A DNA stretch of 10,018 nt from an uncultured bacterium (GCA_905215105.1 CAJMOI010000064.1:1-10018); one strand, 5' to 3'. Numbered from the stretch's first letter, positions 1-7,187 are shown. Program-made: numbers and translations. Notes: generated by a model not told the origin, from the letters alone.

Positions 1-51
1 CCCCGCCATATCGGCCATGCATCCCATACAAAAATTGGTTTTGTCCGTCAT
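1..51 (-). CDS. N-terminal fragment of a CxxC zinc-knuckle protein (partial, runs off left edge)
   Basis: An ATG at 49-51 is preceded by a very good ribosome binding site (GGAGGAGGG, about 5 nt upstream) and opens 17 codons that continue past the window edge. The visible peptide is MTDKTNFCMGCMADMAG. It contains a C-M-G-C pair that looks like half of a small zinc ribbon or knuckle. Many clostridial proteins, including some Ser/Thr kinase-like proteins, begin with such a CMGC segment followed by a second CPxCG pair, but that second half is outside the window, so no function is assigned. The gap after the yebC stop is only 29 bp with no terminator, so co-transcription with yebC is likely. Confidence 0.6.
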   Translation of the reverse strand, partial: MTDKTNFCMGCMADMAG

Positions 52-80
52 ATGGCCCTCCTCCTGATTATCTGTCGAAA

Positions 81-830
81 TTAGTCTTCGTCCTCGTCGG
101 ACTCCGGAGCATCCCAGTTATGCCACACGTTCTGCACGTCGTCGTTATCCTCCAGAGCGTCCAGCAGCTTCTGCATCTTGGTCAGGGAATCCTCATCGGT
201 CAGTGTGGTATAGGTGCTGGGAACCATCTCCACTTCTGCGGAAACAAATTCATAGCCCTTGGCTTCCAGGTCCTCGCGGACACCGCTGAAATCGTCCGGC
301 TCGGTGAAAATCTGGAACACGTCCTCGTCAGCCTGGAAATCGGCTGCACCGGCTTCCAGTGCATCTTCCATTACCTTGTCCTCGTCCTGGCCTTCGCGCT
401 CAATGACGATGACGCCTTTTTCGGAGAACATGAAGGAAACGCATCCGGTGGTACCCAGATTGCCGCCAAACTTGTCAAAGTAGTGGCGAACATCTGCTGC
501 GGTGCGGTTGCGGTTGTCGGTCAAAGCTTCCACGATGACAGCCACACCGTTGGGGCCATAGCCCTCATAGACCATGCTCTCGTAACGCTCTGCGTCGCCT
601 TCACCGGCAGCTTTCTTAATGATTCTCTCGATATTGTCGTTGGGCACATTGGCAGCCTTTGCCTTGGCAATGCAGTCCTTCAGCTTGGAGTTGGAAGCCG
701 GGTCGGGACCGCCGCCTTCTTTTACCGCCACAGCCAGCTCACGGCCGATTTTGGTAAAGATTTTGGCTTTTGCGCCGTCGGTTTTCTCTTTTTTTCTCTT
801 GATATTATTCCATTTCGAATGGCCTGACAT
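81..830 (-). CDS. yebC: YebC/TACO1 family protein (translation factor / PmpR-type regulator)
   Basis: The 249-residue product has the usual family length. It starts with the family hallmark MSGHSKWNNIKRKK and carries YEGYGPNGVAVIVE (about 88-101), TDNRNRTA (about 104-111) and GGNLGTTGCVSFMF (about 121-134). The C-terminus is acidic. Members were long annotated as transcriptional regulators. Later work on bacterial YebC and mitochondrial TACO1 supports a ribosome-associated role in relieving stalls at proline-rich stretches, and I infer the same role here. The start is fixed by the conserved N-terminus and a GGGAGG site 8-9 nt upstream. A promoter lies just upstream, inside the 3' end of the oxidoreductase gene. 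A CxxC-protein gene follows within 29 bp. Nothing looks truncated or transferred. Confidence 0.97.
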   Translation of the reverse strand: MSGHSKWNNIKRKKEKTDGAKAKIFTKIGRELAVAVKEGGGPDPASNSKLKDCIAKAKAANVPNDNIERIIKKAAGEGDAERYESMVYEGYGPNGVAVIVEALTDNRNRTAADVRHYFDKFGGNLGTTGCVSFMFSEKGVIVIEREGQDEDKVMEDALEAGAADFQADEDVFQIFTEPDDFSGVREDLEAKGYEFVSAEVEMVPSTYTTLTDEDSLTKMQKLLDALEDNDDVQNVWHNWDAPESDEDED

Positions 831-863
831 AAAATTCAGCCTCCCATAAAAGTGCTACAGGAT

Positions 864-892
864 ATTTTAGCATATTTCCCGGAAAAGTGCAA
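864..892 (-). promoter_or_regulatory. Sigma-A-type promoter of yebC, inside the 3' end of the upstream gene
   Basis: Read on the minus strand: -35 TTGCAC (887-892), a 17-nt spacer, then -10 TAAAAT (864-869) with an extended TGC just before it. The predicted start of transcription is near 857, giving a leader of about 27 nt containing the GGGAGG site of yebC. The -10 box overlaps the TAA stop codon (867-869) of the oxidoreductase gene. Called from the near-consensus match and spacing only. Confidence 0.7.
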
Positions 893-1439
893 GAGAAAGG
901 CGTTCCAAAGCCAATTTTGCCTCTTTCCAGCCTTCTTCTCCCCCGTCGGTACACAGCCAGGAAACCGTATCTGTCAGGTCGGTGTTCATCACGGAAAAAG
1001 ACTGGCGGAGCTGTTTTTCCATGATGTCCACCCCTTCCCGGCAATTCGCTCCGGCAGACACCAGCAGCACCGCTTTTCGATGTTTTTCAATGGCAGGCTT
1101 TTTCCCAAGAGAAAAACGGGCCTCAAAATATCGCTGGAACCGGTCCAGCACCGCTTTCAAAGGAGCCGGAAAGGAAAGATTATAAACAGGGGATGCCACT
1201 ACCAGCAAGTCGCATTCTCGCAGCAGCCGATCCAACCGGTCGCCGCTGTCATGAATGGCACATTCCTCATGGGAGGCACACCACCCACAGGCCATGCAGG
1301 GTCGAAGCATTTCCCCATAGGAATCAAAAACCTCCACCGAAATTCCGGCCTGCACAAAAGGCTGCAAAAAAGTCTCCGCCATTCGGGCAGTGTGTCCCTT
1401 TGAATGGGGAGACCCCAGCAGCACCAGTACCCGTTTCAT
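867..1439 (-). CDS. Flavodoxin-fold NAD(P)H-dependent FMN oxidoreductase
   Basis: The 190-residue protein has the layout of the NADPH-dependent FMN reductase / flavodoxin-like fold family. The N-terminal strand and FMN-phosphate loop MKRVLVLLGSPHSKGHTA covers residues 1-18. A cysteine cluster CMACGWC (about 48-54) is followed by a further Cys in HEECAIHD. The second flavin loop and helix, SPVYNLSFPAPLKAVLDRF, lies near 103-121. The CxxCxxC-type cluster followed by DD/D-containing text is typical of the clostridial 'flavodoxin family protein / multimeric flavodoxin WrbA' group, where it is thought to bind metal or take part in redox chemistry. The substrate is unknown. The start is supported by GGAGG 9 nt upstream. 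An upstream terminator (1518-1551) separates it from pfk, so it should have its own promoter in 1440-1517, where I see no convincing -35/-10 pair. Confidence 0.9.
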   Translation of the reverse strand: MKRVLVLLGSPHSKGHTARMAETFLQPFVQAGISVEVFDSYGEMLRPCMACGWCASHEECAIHDSGDRLDRLLRECDLLVVASPVYNLSFPAPLKAVLDRFQRYFEARFSLGKKPAIEKHRKAVLLVSAGANCREGVDIMEKQLRQSFSVMNTDLTDTVSWLCTDGGEEGWKEAKLALERLSLALFREIC

Positions 1440-1517
1440 ATCCCGTTTTCCTCCGTTTCTTTCCCTATAGTCTGTCCGGTTTTTCCCATTTTATTTCCCG
1501 CAAACAGGAAAAAGCAG

Positions 1518-1551
1518 ACCAAAAACCGCCCGGCATCAGGTCCGGGCGGTT
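1518..1551 (-). terminator. Intrinsic terminator after the phosphofructokinase gene
   Basis: A perfect 10-bp GC-rich stem (1524-1533 pairing with 1542-1551, AACCGCCCGG against its complement) closes an 8-nt loop and is followed on the minus strand by a T run. It lies about 60 nt past the pfk stop and is correctly oriented for minus-strand transcripts. Confidence 0.9.
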
Positions 1552-1608
1552 GCATCATCCATTTGTATGAAAGACATCGTTCCCAACAAAGGGAGACGCT
1601 ATTGATTC

Positions 1609-2685
1609 TTAGTCGCCGAAGGAAATGCCGATACTCCGGGCTGCACGAACCTGGCTGCAATCCACGGGCACAGTCTTCAGCTTTCCGGCCACCTCTTTCA
1701 GCGGCACGGGAACGATCTCGCCGTTTTGCAGCGCCACCATGTTGCCGTACTTTTTCTCGATGATCAGCTGTGCGGCTGCCGTACCCAGACGAGTGGTCAA
1801 AACGCGGTCATAGGGGCAGGGGCTTCCGCCTCTCTGATAATGGCCGGGAACCACCACGCGGATTTCCTGAGAGAGCTTTTCTCCCAGCTCGTGGGCCAGA
1901 CGATAGGAAATGGAAGGATAAGCCATATTGGCACGGGCCGCCTTGAACTCCTTCTTGCTCATAGCGGCTTCCTGCTTGGAAATGGCGCCTTCCGCTACTG
2001 CCAGAATGGAGAAGCAGCTTCCCCGCTCGTTGCGGCGCTTGAGAACCTTTGCGATCTTGTCCACATCATAAGGAATTTCCGGCAAAAGAATCACGTCTGC
2101 ACCACCGGCAATACCGGCTTCCAACGTCAGCCATCCCACTTTGTGTCCCATGACTTCCACAATAAAAATCCGGCCATGAGAAGTGGCGGTAGTATGGATA
2201 CAGTCAATCACATTAGTGGCGATTTCCACCGCACTGTGGAAACCAAAGGTCATATCCGTGCCCCACACATCGTTATCGATGGTCTTTGGCATGGACACCA
2301 CGTTCAATCCCTCTTCACTGAGAAGATTGGCGGTTTTATGAGTACCGTTTCCGCCCAGAACCACCAGGCAGTCCAGCTTCATCTTCTTATAGTTGTCCTT
2401 CATGTTGCGGACCTTGTCCACGTTGTCCTCTTCGATTTCACGCATCATCTTAAAGGGCTGACGGGACGTGCCCAGAATGGTGCCGCCAATGGTGAGAATG
2501 CCGGAAAAATCGCTGCGCTTCATCAGCTTGTATTCGCCGTGAATCAAGCCGCGATAGCCGTCCTGAATGCCGTAAATTTCCACGTCCTTGCCATAGTGCT
2601 CATACAGACCCTTGGCAACGCCGCGAATCGCCGAATTCAAGCCTTGGCAATCTCCGCCGCTGGTGAGAATTCCAATTCGTTTCAT
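1609..2685 (-). CDS. pfkA: 6-phosphofructokinase (donor ATP or PPi unresolved)
   Basis: A 358-residue phosphofructokinase that phosphorylates fructose 6-phosphate to the 1,6-bisphosphate in cytosolic glycolysis. Motifs in order: TSGGDCQGLN (8-17), donor loop GGNGT (111-115), catalytic loop PKTIDND (133-139; D137 is the expected base), VMGHKVGW (178-185) and PGHYQRGGSPCPYDR (280-294). Two classic donor determinants disagree. Gly114 corresponds to E. coli G104 (ATP type), while Lys134 corresponds to E. coli G124, which is Lys in PPi enzymes but also in some ATP enzymes. The metal-site Asp103 equivalent is Asn113. The ATG is preceded by an in-frame TGA three codons upstream, so the start is firm. 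The Shine-Dalgarno sequence is poor (only GATTTGGA close by). It lies after ppk, with its own promoter at 2742-2770 and a terminator downstream. Family is certain; donor is not. Confidence 0.95.
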   Translation of the reverse strand: MKRIGILTSGGDCQGLNSAIRGVAKGLYEHYGKDVEIYGIQDGYRGLIHGEYKLMKRSDFSGILTIGGTILGTSRQPFKMMREIEEDNVDKVRNMKDNYKKMKLDCLVVLGGNGTHKTANLLSEEGLNVVSMPKTIDNDVWGTDMTFGFHSAVEIATNVIDCIHTTATSHGRIFIVEVMGHKVGWLTLEAGIAGGADVILLPEIPYDVDKIAKVLKRRNERGSCFSILAVAEGAISKQEAAMSKKEFKAARANMAYPSISYRLAHELGEKLSQEIRVVVPGHYQRGGSPCPYDRVLTTRLGTAAAQLIIEKKYGNMVALQNGEIVPVPLKEVAGKLKTVPVDCSQVRAARSIGISFGD

Positions 2686-2741
2686 TCCAAATCACATCCG
2701 ATCATCACAATTTTATCTGAAAGCAACTTCGCTCACCTAAA

Positions 2742-2770
2742 ATTTTACAACATTTCCCACAAGATATCAA
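2742..2770 (-). promoter_or_regulatory. Promoter of pfkA overlapping the ppk stop codon
   Basis: Minus strand: -35 TTGATA (2765-2770), 17-nt spacer, -10 TAAAAT (2742-2747). The -35 box covers the TGA stop of ppk (2767-2769). The expected transcription start is near 2735, with a leader of about 50 nt. No terminator is visible between ppk and pfk, so read-through from ppk may add to this promoter. Confidence 0.65.
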
Positions 2771-4878
2771 TCATTTTTTAAATCCGCACTGCGGATGGGC
2801 GTATAGGGGCGGTCGTCGGAAATTTTTTCCTTGCCCTTTACGGCCTTCTGGGCCAGCTTGGAAAACTCCCGCTGACAGTTGCAGGCGGTCTTGCCTCTGC
2901 GTTCCACATGGACATAGGTGGTATCCGGCAGCTGAGTGCGGGCGTTGGTGGTATCCTCCAGCATCAGGTCCAAAATGGAGAAAGCCCGCTCCTTCAGATC
3001 CGGGTCTTCAATGGGGAATACCAGCTCCACACGGCGATCCAGATTCCGGGGCATCCAGTCGGCGCTTCCCATATAAATTTTGGGGTTGCCTGCGTTTTCA
3101 AAGCGGAAAATACGGCTGTGCTCCAACAGCTGGCCCACAATGCTGATGACGGTGATGTGCTCGCTGACACCGGGCACACCGGGAACCAGACAGCAGATTC
3201 CGCGGACAATGAGCTTGACCGGAACTTTTGCCTGAGAAGCCTCATACAACAGGCGGATGATCTCCGGGTCTACCAGAGAGTTGACCTTGGCGGTAATGCC
3301 GCAGGGCAGTCCCCGATGGGCATTCTCGATTTCCCGCTGAATCATCATACGGAAGAAGGGGCGCATTCCATGAGGCGCCACCACAAACTTGTTGTACTCC
3401 GGCGGACGGGAATAGCCGGTGATAGTGTTGAACATGGAGGAAGCATCTGCGCCATAGGCTTCCTTACAGGTAAACATACCGATATCCGTATAAATCTTTG
3501 CCGTGGAGTCGTTATAGTTACCGGTCCCCATATGGACATACCGGCGGATTCCATCCTCTTCCTTGCGGACCACCAGCAGAATCTTACAGTGGGTTTTCAG
3601 GCCGGCCAGACCATAAATGACATGACAGCCGGCTTTTTCCAGCTTTCTGGCCCAGATGATGTTATTTTCCTCGTCAAAACGGGCTTTCAGCTCCACCAGC
3701 ACGGTGACCTGCTTTCCGTTTTCCGCTGCACGGATCAACGCCGCCACAATGGGGGAATTACCGCTGACGCGGTACAGAGTCTGTTTGATGGCCAGCACAT
3801 TTTCGTCCTCTGCGGCGGCCTGCACAAAGTCCACCACACAGGAGAAGCTCTCATAAGGATGATGCACCATCCGGTCTTTTTCCCGGATTGCAGCAAAAAT
3901 ATCGTCATAGCCCCAGAAGTCGGCCGGGGGATATACCGGACGAATGGGGTCAAAGCACAGATTTTCAAAACCGGACACCCCGGCAAATTTGGAGAAGAAG
4001 GTGAGGTCCAGCGGTCCGGTCACTTCATAAATTTCCGAGGGCTTCATTTTCAGCATGTCCACCAGGAAGCTGCGAATTTCCTTGTCGCAGTGGTTCACCA
4101 GCTCCAGACGGACGGGACGGCCTCTTTTTCTCTTTTTGATGGATTCCTTCACGGCCCCCAGAAAATCCTCGGCCTCTTCGTCAATGTCCAGATCGGAGTT
4201 TCGCGTAATCCGGAAGGGGCACCAGGCCTCGATTTCCAGTAACTCAAACAGCTCCGCCAGATGGCAGATAATCACGTCTTCCAACAGGACAAAGGCCCGG
4301 CCATCCTCACAGGGGATTTCCAGAAAACGGGGCATAATGGAGGGAACCTGAACAATGGCAAAGCAGGACTCCTCTTTTCCCTTGAGGCGCACTGCGATAT
4401 TCAGACTTTTGTTGGCAAGCAGGGGGAACGGACGGCTGGTGTCCACCGCCAACGGTGTGAGCACGGGGAACAGAACTTTATGGAAGTAATCGGAGATATA
4501 AGCTTTCTGGGTTTCGTCCATTTCCTCCGGCCGGATGAAGAATATTTTGTTCTTCTTCATCACCGGCATGATGGAACGATATAGACAGGAATACTGCCGC
4601 TCCATGAAGTTGTGAATTTTGTCTTCCAGCTGTACAATCAGCTTATCTGGCGTCAAACCGGACTCATCGGCTTTTTTATAACCGGAGTTCACCTGAGCTT
4701 TGACACCGGCCACACGCACCATAAAAAACTCGTCCAGATTGGAACCGGTAATGGCCAGAAAACGCAGCCGCTCCATCAAAGGATTTTCTTTTTTCAATGC
4801 TTCTTCCAGCACCCGGATGTTGAAATCCATCCAGCTCAATTCCCGATTGTGATAGGGGATTTTATATGTCTGGTCCAT
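2767..4878 (-). CDS. ppk1: Polyphosphate kinase PPK1
   Basis: The 703-residue product matches full-length PPK1, which reversibly transfers the ATP gamma-phosphate onto polyphosphate chains. The N domain opens with NRELSWMDFN (11-20), followed by GSNLDEFFMVRV (45-56). Landmarks of the PLD-like catalytic half are QTLYR (R370), VELKARFDEENN (395-406), GLKTHCK with His430, HMGTGNYND (449-457), LLEHSRIFRF with His587, and GSADWMPRNLDRRVE (604-618). His430 and His587 match E. coli His435 (autophosphorylated) and His592 with a constant offset of five, and R370/R400 match R375/R405, so the enzyme looks intact. The C-terminal tail past about 645 is basic and variable. The start has AAAGG about 10 nt upstream. 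It sits 28 bp after the Ppx/GppA-like gene, a standard synthesis/hydrolysis pair. Confidence 0.98.
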   Translation of the reverse strand: MDQTYKIPYHNRELSWMDFNIRVLEEALKKENPLMERLRFLAITGSNLDEFFMVRVAGVKAQVNSGYKKADESGLTPDKLIVQLEDKIHNFMERQYSCLYRSIMPVMKKNKIFFIRPEEMDETQKAYISDYFHKVLFPVLTPLAVDTSRPFPLLANKSLNIAVRLKGKEESCFAIVQVPSIMPRFLEIPCEDGRAFVLLEDVIICHLAELFELLEIEAWCPFRITRNSDLDIDEEAEDFLGAVKESIKKRKRGRPVRLELVNHCDKEIRSFLVDMLKMKPSEIYEVTGPLDLTFFSKFAGVSGFENLCFDPIRPVYPPADFWGYDDIFAAIREKDRMVHHPYESFSCVVDFVQAAAEDENVLAIKQTLYRVSGNSPIVAALIRAAENGKQVTVLVELKARFDEENNIIWARKLEKAGCHVIYGLAGLKTHCKILLVVRKEEDGIRRYVHMGTGNYNDSTAKIYTDIGMFTCKEAYGADASSMFNTITGYSRPPEYNKFVVAPHGMRPFFRMMIQREIENAHRGLPCGITAKVNSLVDPEIIRLLYEASQAKVPVKLIVRGICCLVPGVPGVSEHITVISIVGQLLEHSRIFRFENAGNPKIYMGSADWMPRNLDRRVELVFPIEDPDLKERAFSILDLMLEDTTNARTQLPDTTYVHVERRGKTACNCQREFSKLAQKAVKGKEKISDDRPYTPIRSADLKND

Positions 4879-4906
4879 TCAAACACGACCTTTCTCAAGT
4901 TTCAGT

Positions 4907-6460
4907 TTATATCATGGGAAGCCGGATTGTCAGCTCCGGATCAATGCCGAACACTTCCTTGAAGAAGGGGCAGCACTGGGAAAAGGCCCACTGCTCCAAA
5001 TGCATGTCCTCATTGGTTTCTCCCGTTACCAGCAGCCGGTTGTGCTCCATGCGGACTTTAATATCGCTGAGCTTCTGTCGCTGGGACTTATCCAGCGAGT
5101 TGGCCAGACGGAAAATGGCTACCAGTTTAGATACCACCAGTTTCTGCTGTTCGTCCAGCTGGGAAAGGGCCCACTCTTCCATATTGGGCACGTTGAACTC
5201 GTTATAACTGGCCACATAGGCAATCAGCCGCATCTGGGAAGCCGTCAGGCCATAGAGATCGAAATTTTTCACCAGGTCAAAGGAACTGCGGGTGTGCAGC
5301 TTGGTATTGACATAGTGTCCGCAGTCATGAAGAATGGCGGCAAGCTCCAGCGCCAGCCGGTAATTGACCGGCAGACCGTGAATGGCCTTTGTCTTGTCGA
5401 AAATCTTCACGGCAAACTTTCGAATCAGCTCTGCATGGTTTCTGGGGCAGCCATATTTCTCCGCAATGGACTGAGCGCTGGCAATGGCGCCGGAACTGAT
5501 ATGTTGGCGATAGGCCTCTACGGTTTTGGGCAGAAGCATATGGCGCATCACGCCGTCCCACAGGTCCACCACCGGCAGAATGATGTATTCGGCACTGGAA
5601 AAGCGCAGCAGCCGAGTAAAGACCGATACAGCGGAATAGAGGATGTCCGCCTCTTCTTCCGTAATTCCAAAGCGAAAGCCGATTTTTTCGGAAGAAAGCG
5701 GGCTGATCTGGCGGTGCATAGCGGTGATTTTTTCCGTATGGAGAATATATCGGTTCTGTTCCGCCTGCAATTCAAATACCCGGGCAATGAGCTTCACGTC
5801 ACTGCCGGTAAACACCAGATTGGATACCTGCACATTGTGGAGAGAATTGGCAATGCGCTCCATAATGGCGTCCAGATACTCCTCCATGACAATGTGATAA
5901 TTTTCCGGCTCGTCCCCGCCGGTATACAGCACATCCCGCAGCTTCAGGGAGCCGATGGGAATACTCTGGGAATAGATGACATTTTTTCCGTCATACAGGG
6001 CAATACCGATACTGCCGGTACCAATATAAGTGAGGAGCGTATCCTTCTTTTCCACGTTCTCCATTTCGTTCAGGGCCCGAAGCATCTCGGAATAGATCAG
6101 TGTTTTTTCCTGATCGTCCTCCAGCACCTGTACCGTCATATCGTTCTGGATTTTCAGCTGATCCGTTACATAGGTCCGATTTTTCGCTTCCCGAAGCGCC
6201 GTAGTGGCCACTACCTTGACCTGATCCACCCCGTACCCCTGTATCACCTCGGAATAGCCCCGGAGAATTCCGGACAGCTCCCGAAGGCTTTCAAAGCTGA
6301 TTTTTCCCTCGTGGAATACCTCGTGACCCAGATGGAGCGGACATTCCAAATGGTCCACATCCACGATCTCTCCTTTTCTTACCTGTGCGATCCGCATTTT
6401 CAGCATATGGGAGCCAATATCGATGACTGCACCGCTCTTACTGGTCTTTTTCTTGTTCAT
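4907..6460 (-). CDS. Ppx/GppA family phosphatase-like protein with C-terminal HD domain
   Basis: The 517-residue protein combines an actin-fold Ppx/GppA domain (about 10-305) with a C-terminal HD-type domain. The HD domain holds ILHDCGHYVNTKLHTRSSFDL (376-396), which aligns with the equivalent segment of E. coli Ppx. The expected role is exopolyphosphatase or pppGpp phosphohydrolase. The first phosphate loop reads DIGSHML instead of DxGSNS. The second, normally DIGGGSTE, is YIGTGSIG (145-152), losing two acidic residues. Glu118 in DDQEKTLIY corresponds to catalytic E. coli Glu121 and is kept. I chose the ATG at 6460, with AAAGGAA about 12 nt upstream, over a TTG at 6514. The TTG lacks a good binding site and lies within a leader hairpin. 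ppk1 follows at 28 bp. Family assignment is strong; enzymatic activity is uncertain. Confidence 0.9.
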   Translation of the reverse strand: MNKKKTSKSGAVIDIGSHMLKMRIAQVRKGEIVDVDHLECPLHLGHEVFHEGKISFESLRELSGILRGYSEVIQGYGVDQVKVVATTALREAKNRTYVTDQLKIQNDMTVQVLEDDQEKTLIYSEMLRALNEMENVEKKDTLLTYIGTGSIGIALYDGKNVIYSQSIPIGSLKLRDVLYTGGDEPENYHIVMEEYLDAIMERIANSLHNVQVSNLVFTGSDVKLIARVFELQAEQNRYILHTEKITAMHRQISPLSSEKIGFRFGITEEEADILYSAVSVFTRLLRFSSAEYIILPVVDLWDGVMRHMLLPKTVEAYRQHISSGAIASAQSIAEKYGCPRNHAELIRKFAVKIFDKTKAIHGLPVNYRLALELAAILHDCGHYVNTKLHTRSSFDLVKNFDLYGLTASQMRLIAYVASYNEFNVPNMEEWALSQLDEQQKLVVSKLVAIFRLANSLDKSQRQKLSDIKVRMEHNRLLVTGETNEDMHLEQWAFSQCCPFFKEVFGIDPELTIRLPMI

Positions 6461-6485
6461 GAATGATCCCAATTCCTTTCCGACA

Positions 6486-6511
6486 CCGGATGCTTGGAAA
6501 GCACTGTCCGG
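6486..6511 (-). promoter_or_regulatory. Hairpin in the 5' leader of the Ppx/GppA-like gene
   Basis: Leader RNA contains CCGGA (6507-6511) pairing with TCCGG (6486-6490), and inside it TGCTT pairing with AAGCA (6491-6495 with 6499-6503). There is a 3-nt bulge and a tight 3-nt loop. It sits between the predicted transcription start near 6526 and the ribosome binding site at about 6472-6478. It has no T tract, so it is not an intrinsic terminator. It could stabilise the mRNA or bind a regulator; no function is known. Confidence 0.4.
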
Positions 6512-6532
6512 CAATCAAACTTATCTGTGAAA

Positions 6533-6562
6533 ATTATAGCATAAATCTCCGGCTCCATGCAA
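6533..6562 (-). promoter_or_regulatory. Extended -10 promoter of the ppx-like/ppk1 operon
   Basis: Minus strand: -35 TTGCAT (6557-6562), 18-nt spacer, -10 TATAAT (6533-6538) preceded by TGC (extended -10). Directly upstream of the -35 is a run of A residues (6563-6569 region, AAAAAAATT in the minus reading) that resembles an UP element. The transcription start is expected near 6526. Confidence 0.8.
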
Positions 6563-6631
6563 TTTTTTTATTAGTAAAGTGCAAGTAAAAACCATGTAAA
6601 TTTTAAATTTCAGGATCATTTTCTTTTATTG

Positions 6632-6663
6632 AAAAAAGAGCCGCAAAATCCTGCGGCTCTTTT
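6632..6663 (-). terminator. Intrinsic terminator after the PH-like gene
   Basis: A 12-bp stem (6634-6645 with 6652-6663) closes a 6-nt loop, with a GAGCCGCA core and a six-T run on the minus strand. It lies 10 nt past the stop of the PH-like gene. The flanking A/T runs could also terminate plus-strand transcription, but no plus-strand gene is seen nearby. Confidence 0.93.
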
Positions 6664-6672
6664 GCAAATATC

Positions 6673-7062
6673 TCAGACTTCATCCATATCATCCAGATAC
6701 TCGTCTTCTCCCTCATCGGCATCCATCAGTTCGTTGATGCGTACCCGGCGTTCAATTTTGGTTTTTTCCACCTGCTCGTGGAGCATTTCCTTCACCACTT
6801 CGCTGTTGCGGATATTGCGAAGCTCCAGTGTCGGGGTGCTCTGGTCCGAAGAAACCACAATCACACTGCCAACGCCGAAAATCCGCTGTCCCAAAGAGCG
6901 ACGCAGACTGATATCCCGTACACGATACAGCAGAAGTTCATCGGTGGCCAGATTCAAAAATCCTCTTTTGACAAAGAGCCGGTCATCGGACATGGAGTAT
7001 TTTGTAAAAGTAATGGGCATTCCCAGAAAACGCTTGCGATCCTGCCAGAGAATGTTCGGCAT
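6673..7062 (-). CDS. Small bacterial PH-like (bPH_2) domain protein
   Basis: A 129-residue soluble protein with no signal peptide or membrane segment. Residues about 15-98 fit the bacterial pleckstrin-homology fold (bPH_2, formerly DUF304): DDRLFVKRGFLNLATDELLLYRVRDISLRRSLGQRIFGVGSVIV, then a strand and LRNIRNSEVVKEML. The SLxQRxFGVG segment is especially typical. The C-terminus is a charged helix followed by a strongly acidic tail (114-129). The true start is the ATG at 7060-7062, with GGAGGGG 6-7 nt upstream and a promoter 40-70 nt before it. The much longer in-frame extension to 7605 crosses a terminator and two promoters and is not coding. It is monocistronic. Such domains often sit in membrane-associated proteins, but the cellular role of this stand-alone form is unknown. 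Confidence 0.85.
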   Translation of the reverse strand: MPNILWQDRKRFLGMPITFTKYSMSDDRLFVKRGFLNLATDELLLYRVRDISLRRSLGQRIFGVGSVIVVSSDQSTPTLELRNIRNSEVVKEMLHEQVEKTKIERRVRINELMDADEGEDEYLDDMDEV

Positions 7063-7104
7063 GACAGTCCCCTCCATTTTTAGCCATAACAGCTTGTTTT
7101 TTTC

Positions 7105-7133
7105 ATTATAGGAGATTTCCCTGCAAAAAGCAA
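7105..7133 (-). promoter_or_regulatory. Promoter of the PH-like gene
   Basis: Minus strand: -35 TTGCTT (7128-7133), 17-nt spacer, -10 TATAAT (7105-7110). Transcription should start near 7098, giving a leader of about 36 nt with a GGAGGGG binding site. It lies just downstream of the terminator at 7154-7187, so the gene is independently transcribed. Confidence 0.8.
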
Positions 7134-7153
7134 CCGAAACCAGACCCAAAAGC

Positions 7154-7187
7154 AAATCAAAAAGCCGGAGCGTATGGCCCCGGCTTT
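7154..7187 (-). terminator. Intrinsic terminator ending the candidate RNA locus
   Basis: AAAGCCGG (7161-7168 and its complement 7180-7187) forms the core. With a G-T pair the stem extends to about 10 bp around the loop CCATACG. On the minus strand it is followed by TTTTTGATTTG. No coding region ends nearby: the closest upstream stop is the ANTAR gene at 7517, which already has its own terminator. Confidence 0.8.

Noticed and set aside
1440..1517. Promoter for the flavodoxin-fold oxidoreductase
   Set aside because: TAAAAT and GACTAT boxes are present, but neither has a recognisable -35 at 16-18 nt, so I do not list a promoter although one is expected here.
2908..4242. Long plus-strand frame opposite ppk1, like others opposite yebC, pfkA, the Ppx-like gene and glnA
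   Set aside because: These are antisense shadows of well-recognised genes. They lack binding sites and show no domain-like composition.
6461..6514. TTG start at 6514 adding 18 residues to the Ppx-like protein
   Set aside because: It has no good binding site, its codons fall in a leader hairpin, and the added residues are not family-like. The ATG at 6460 has an AAAGGAA site and begins right before the conserved first strand.
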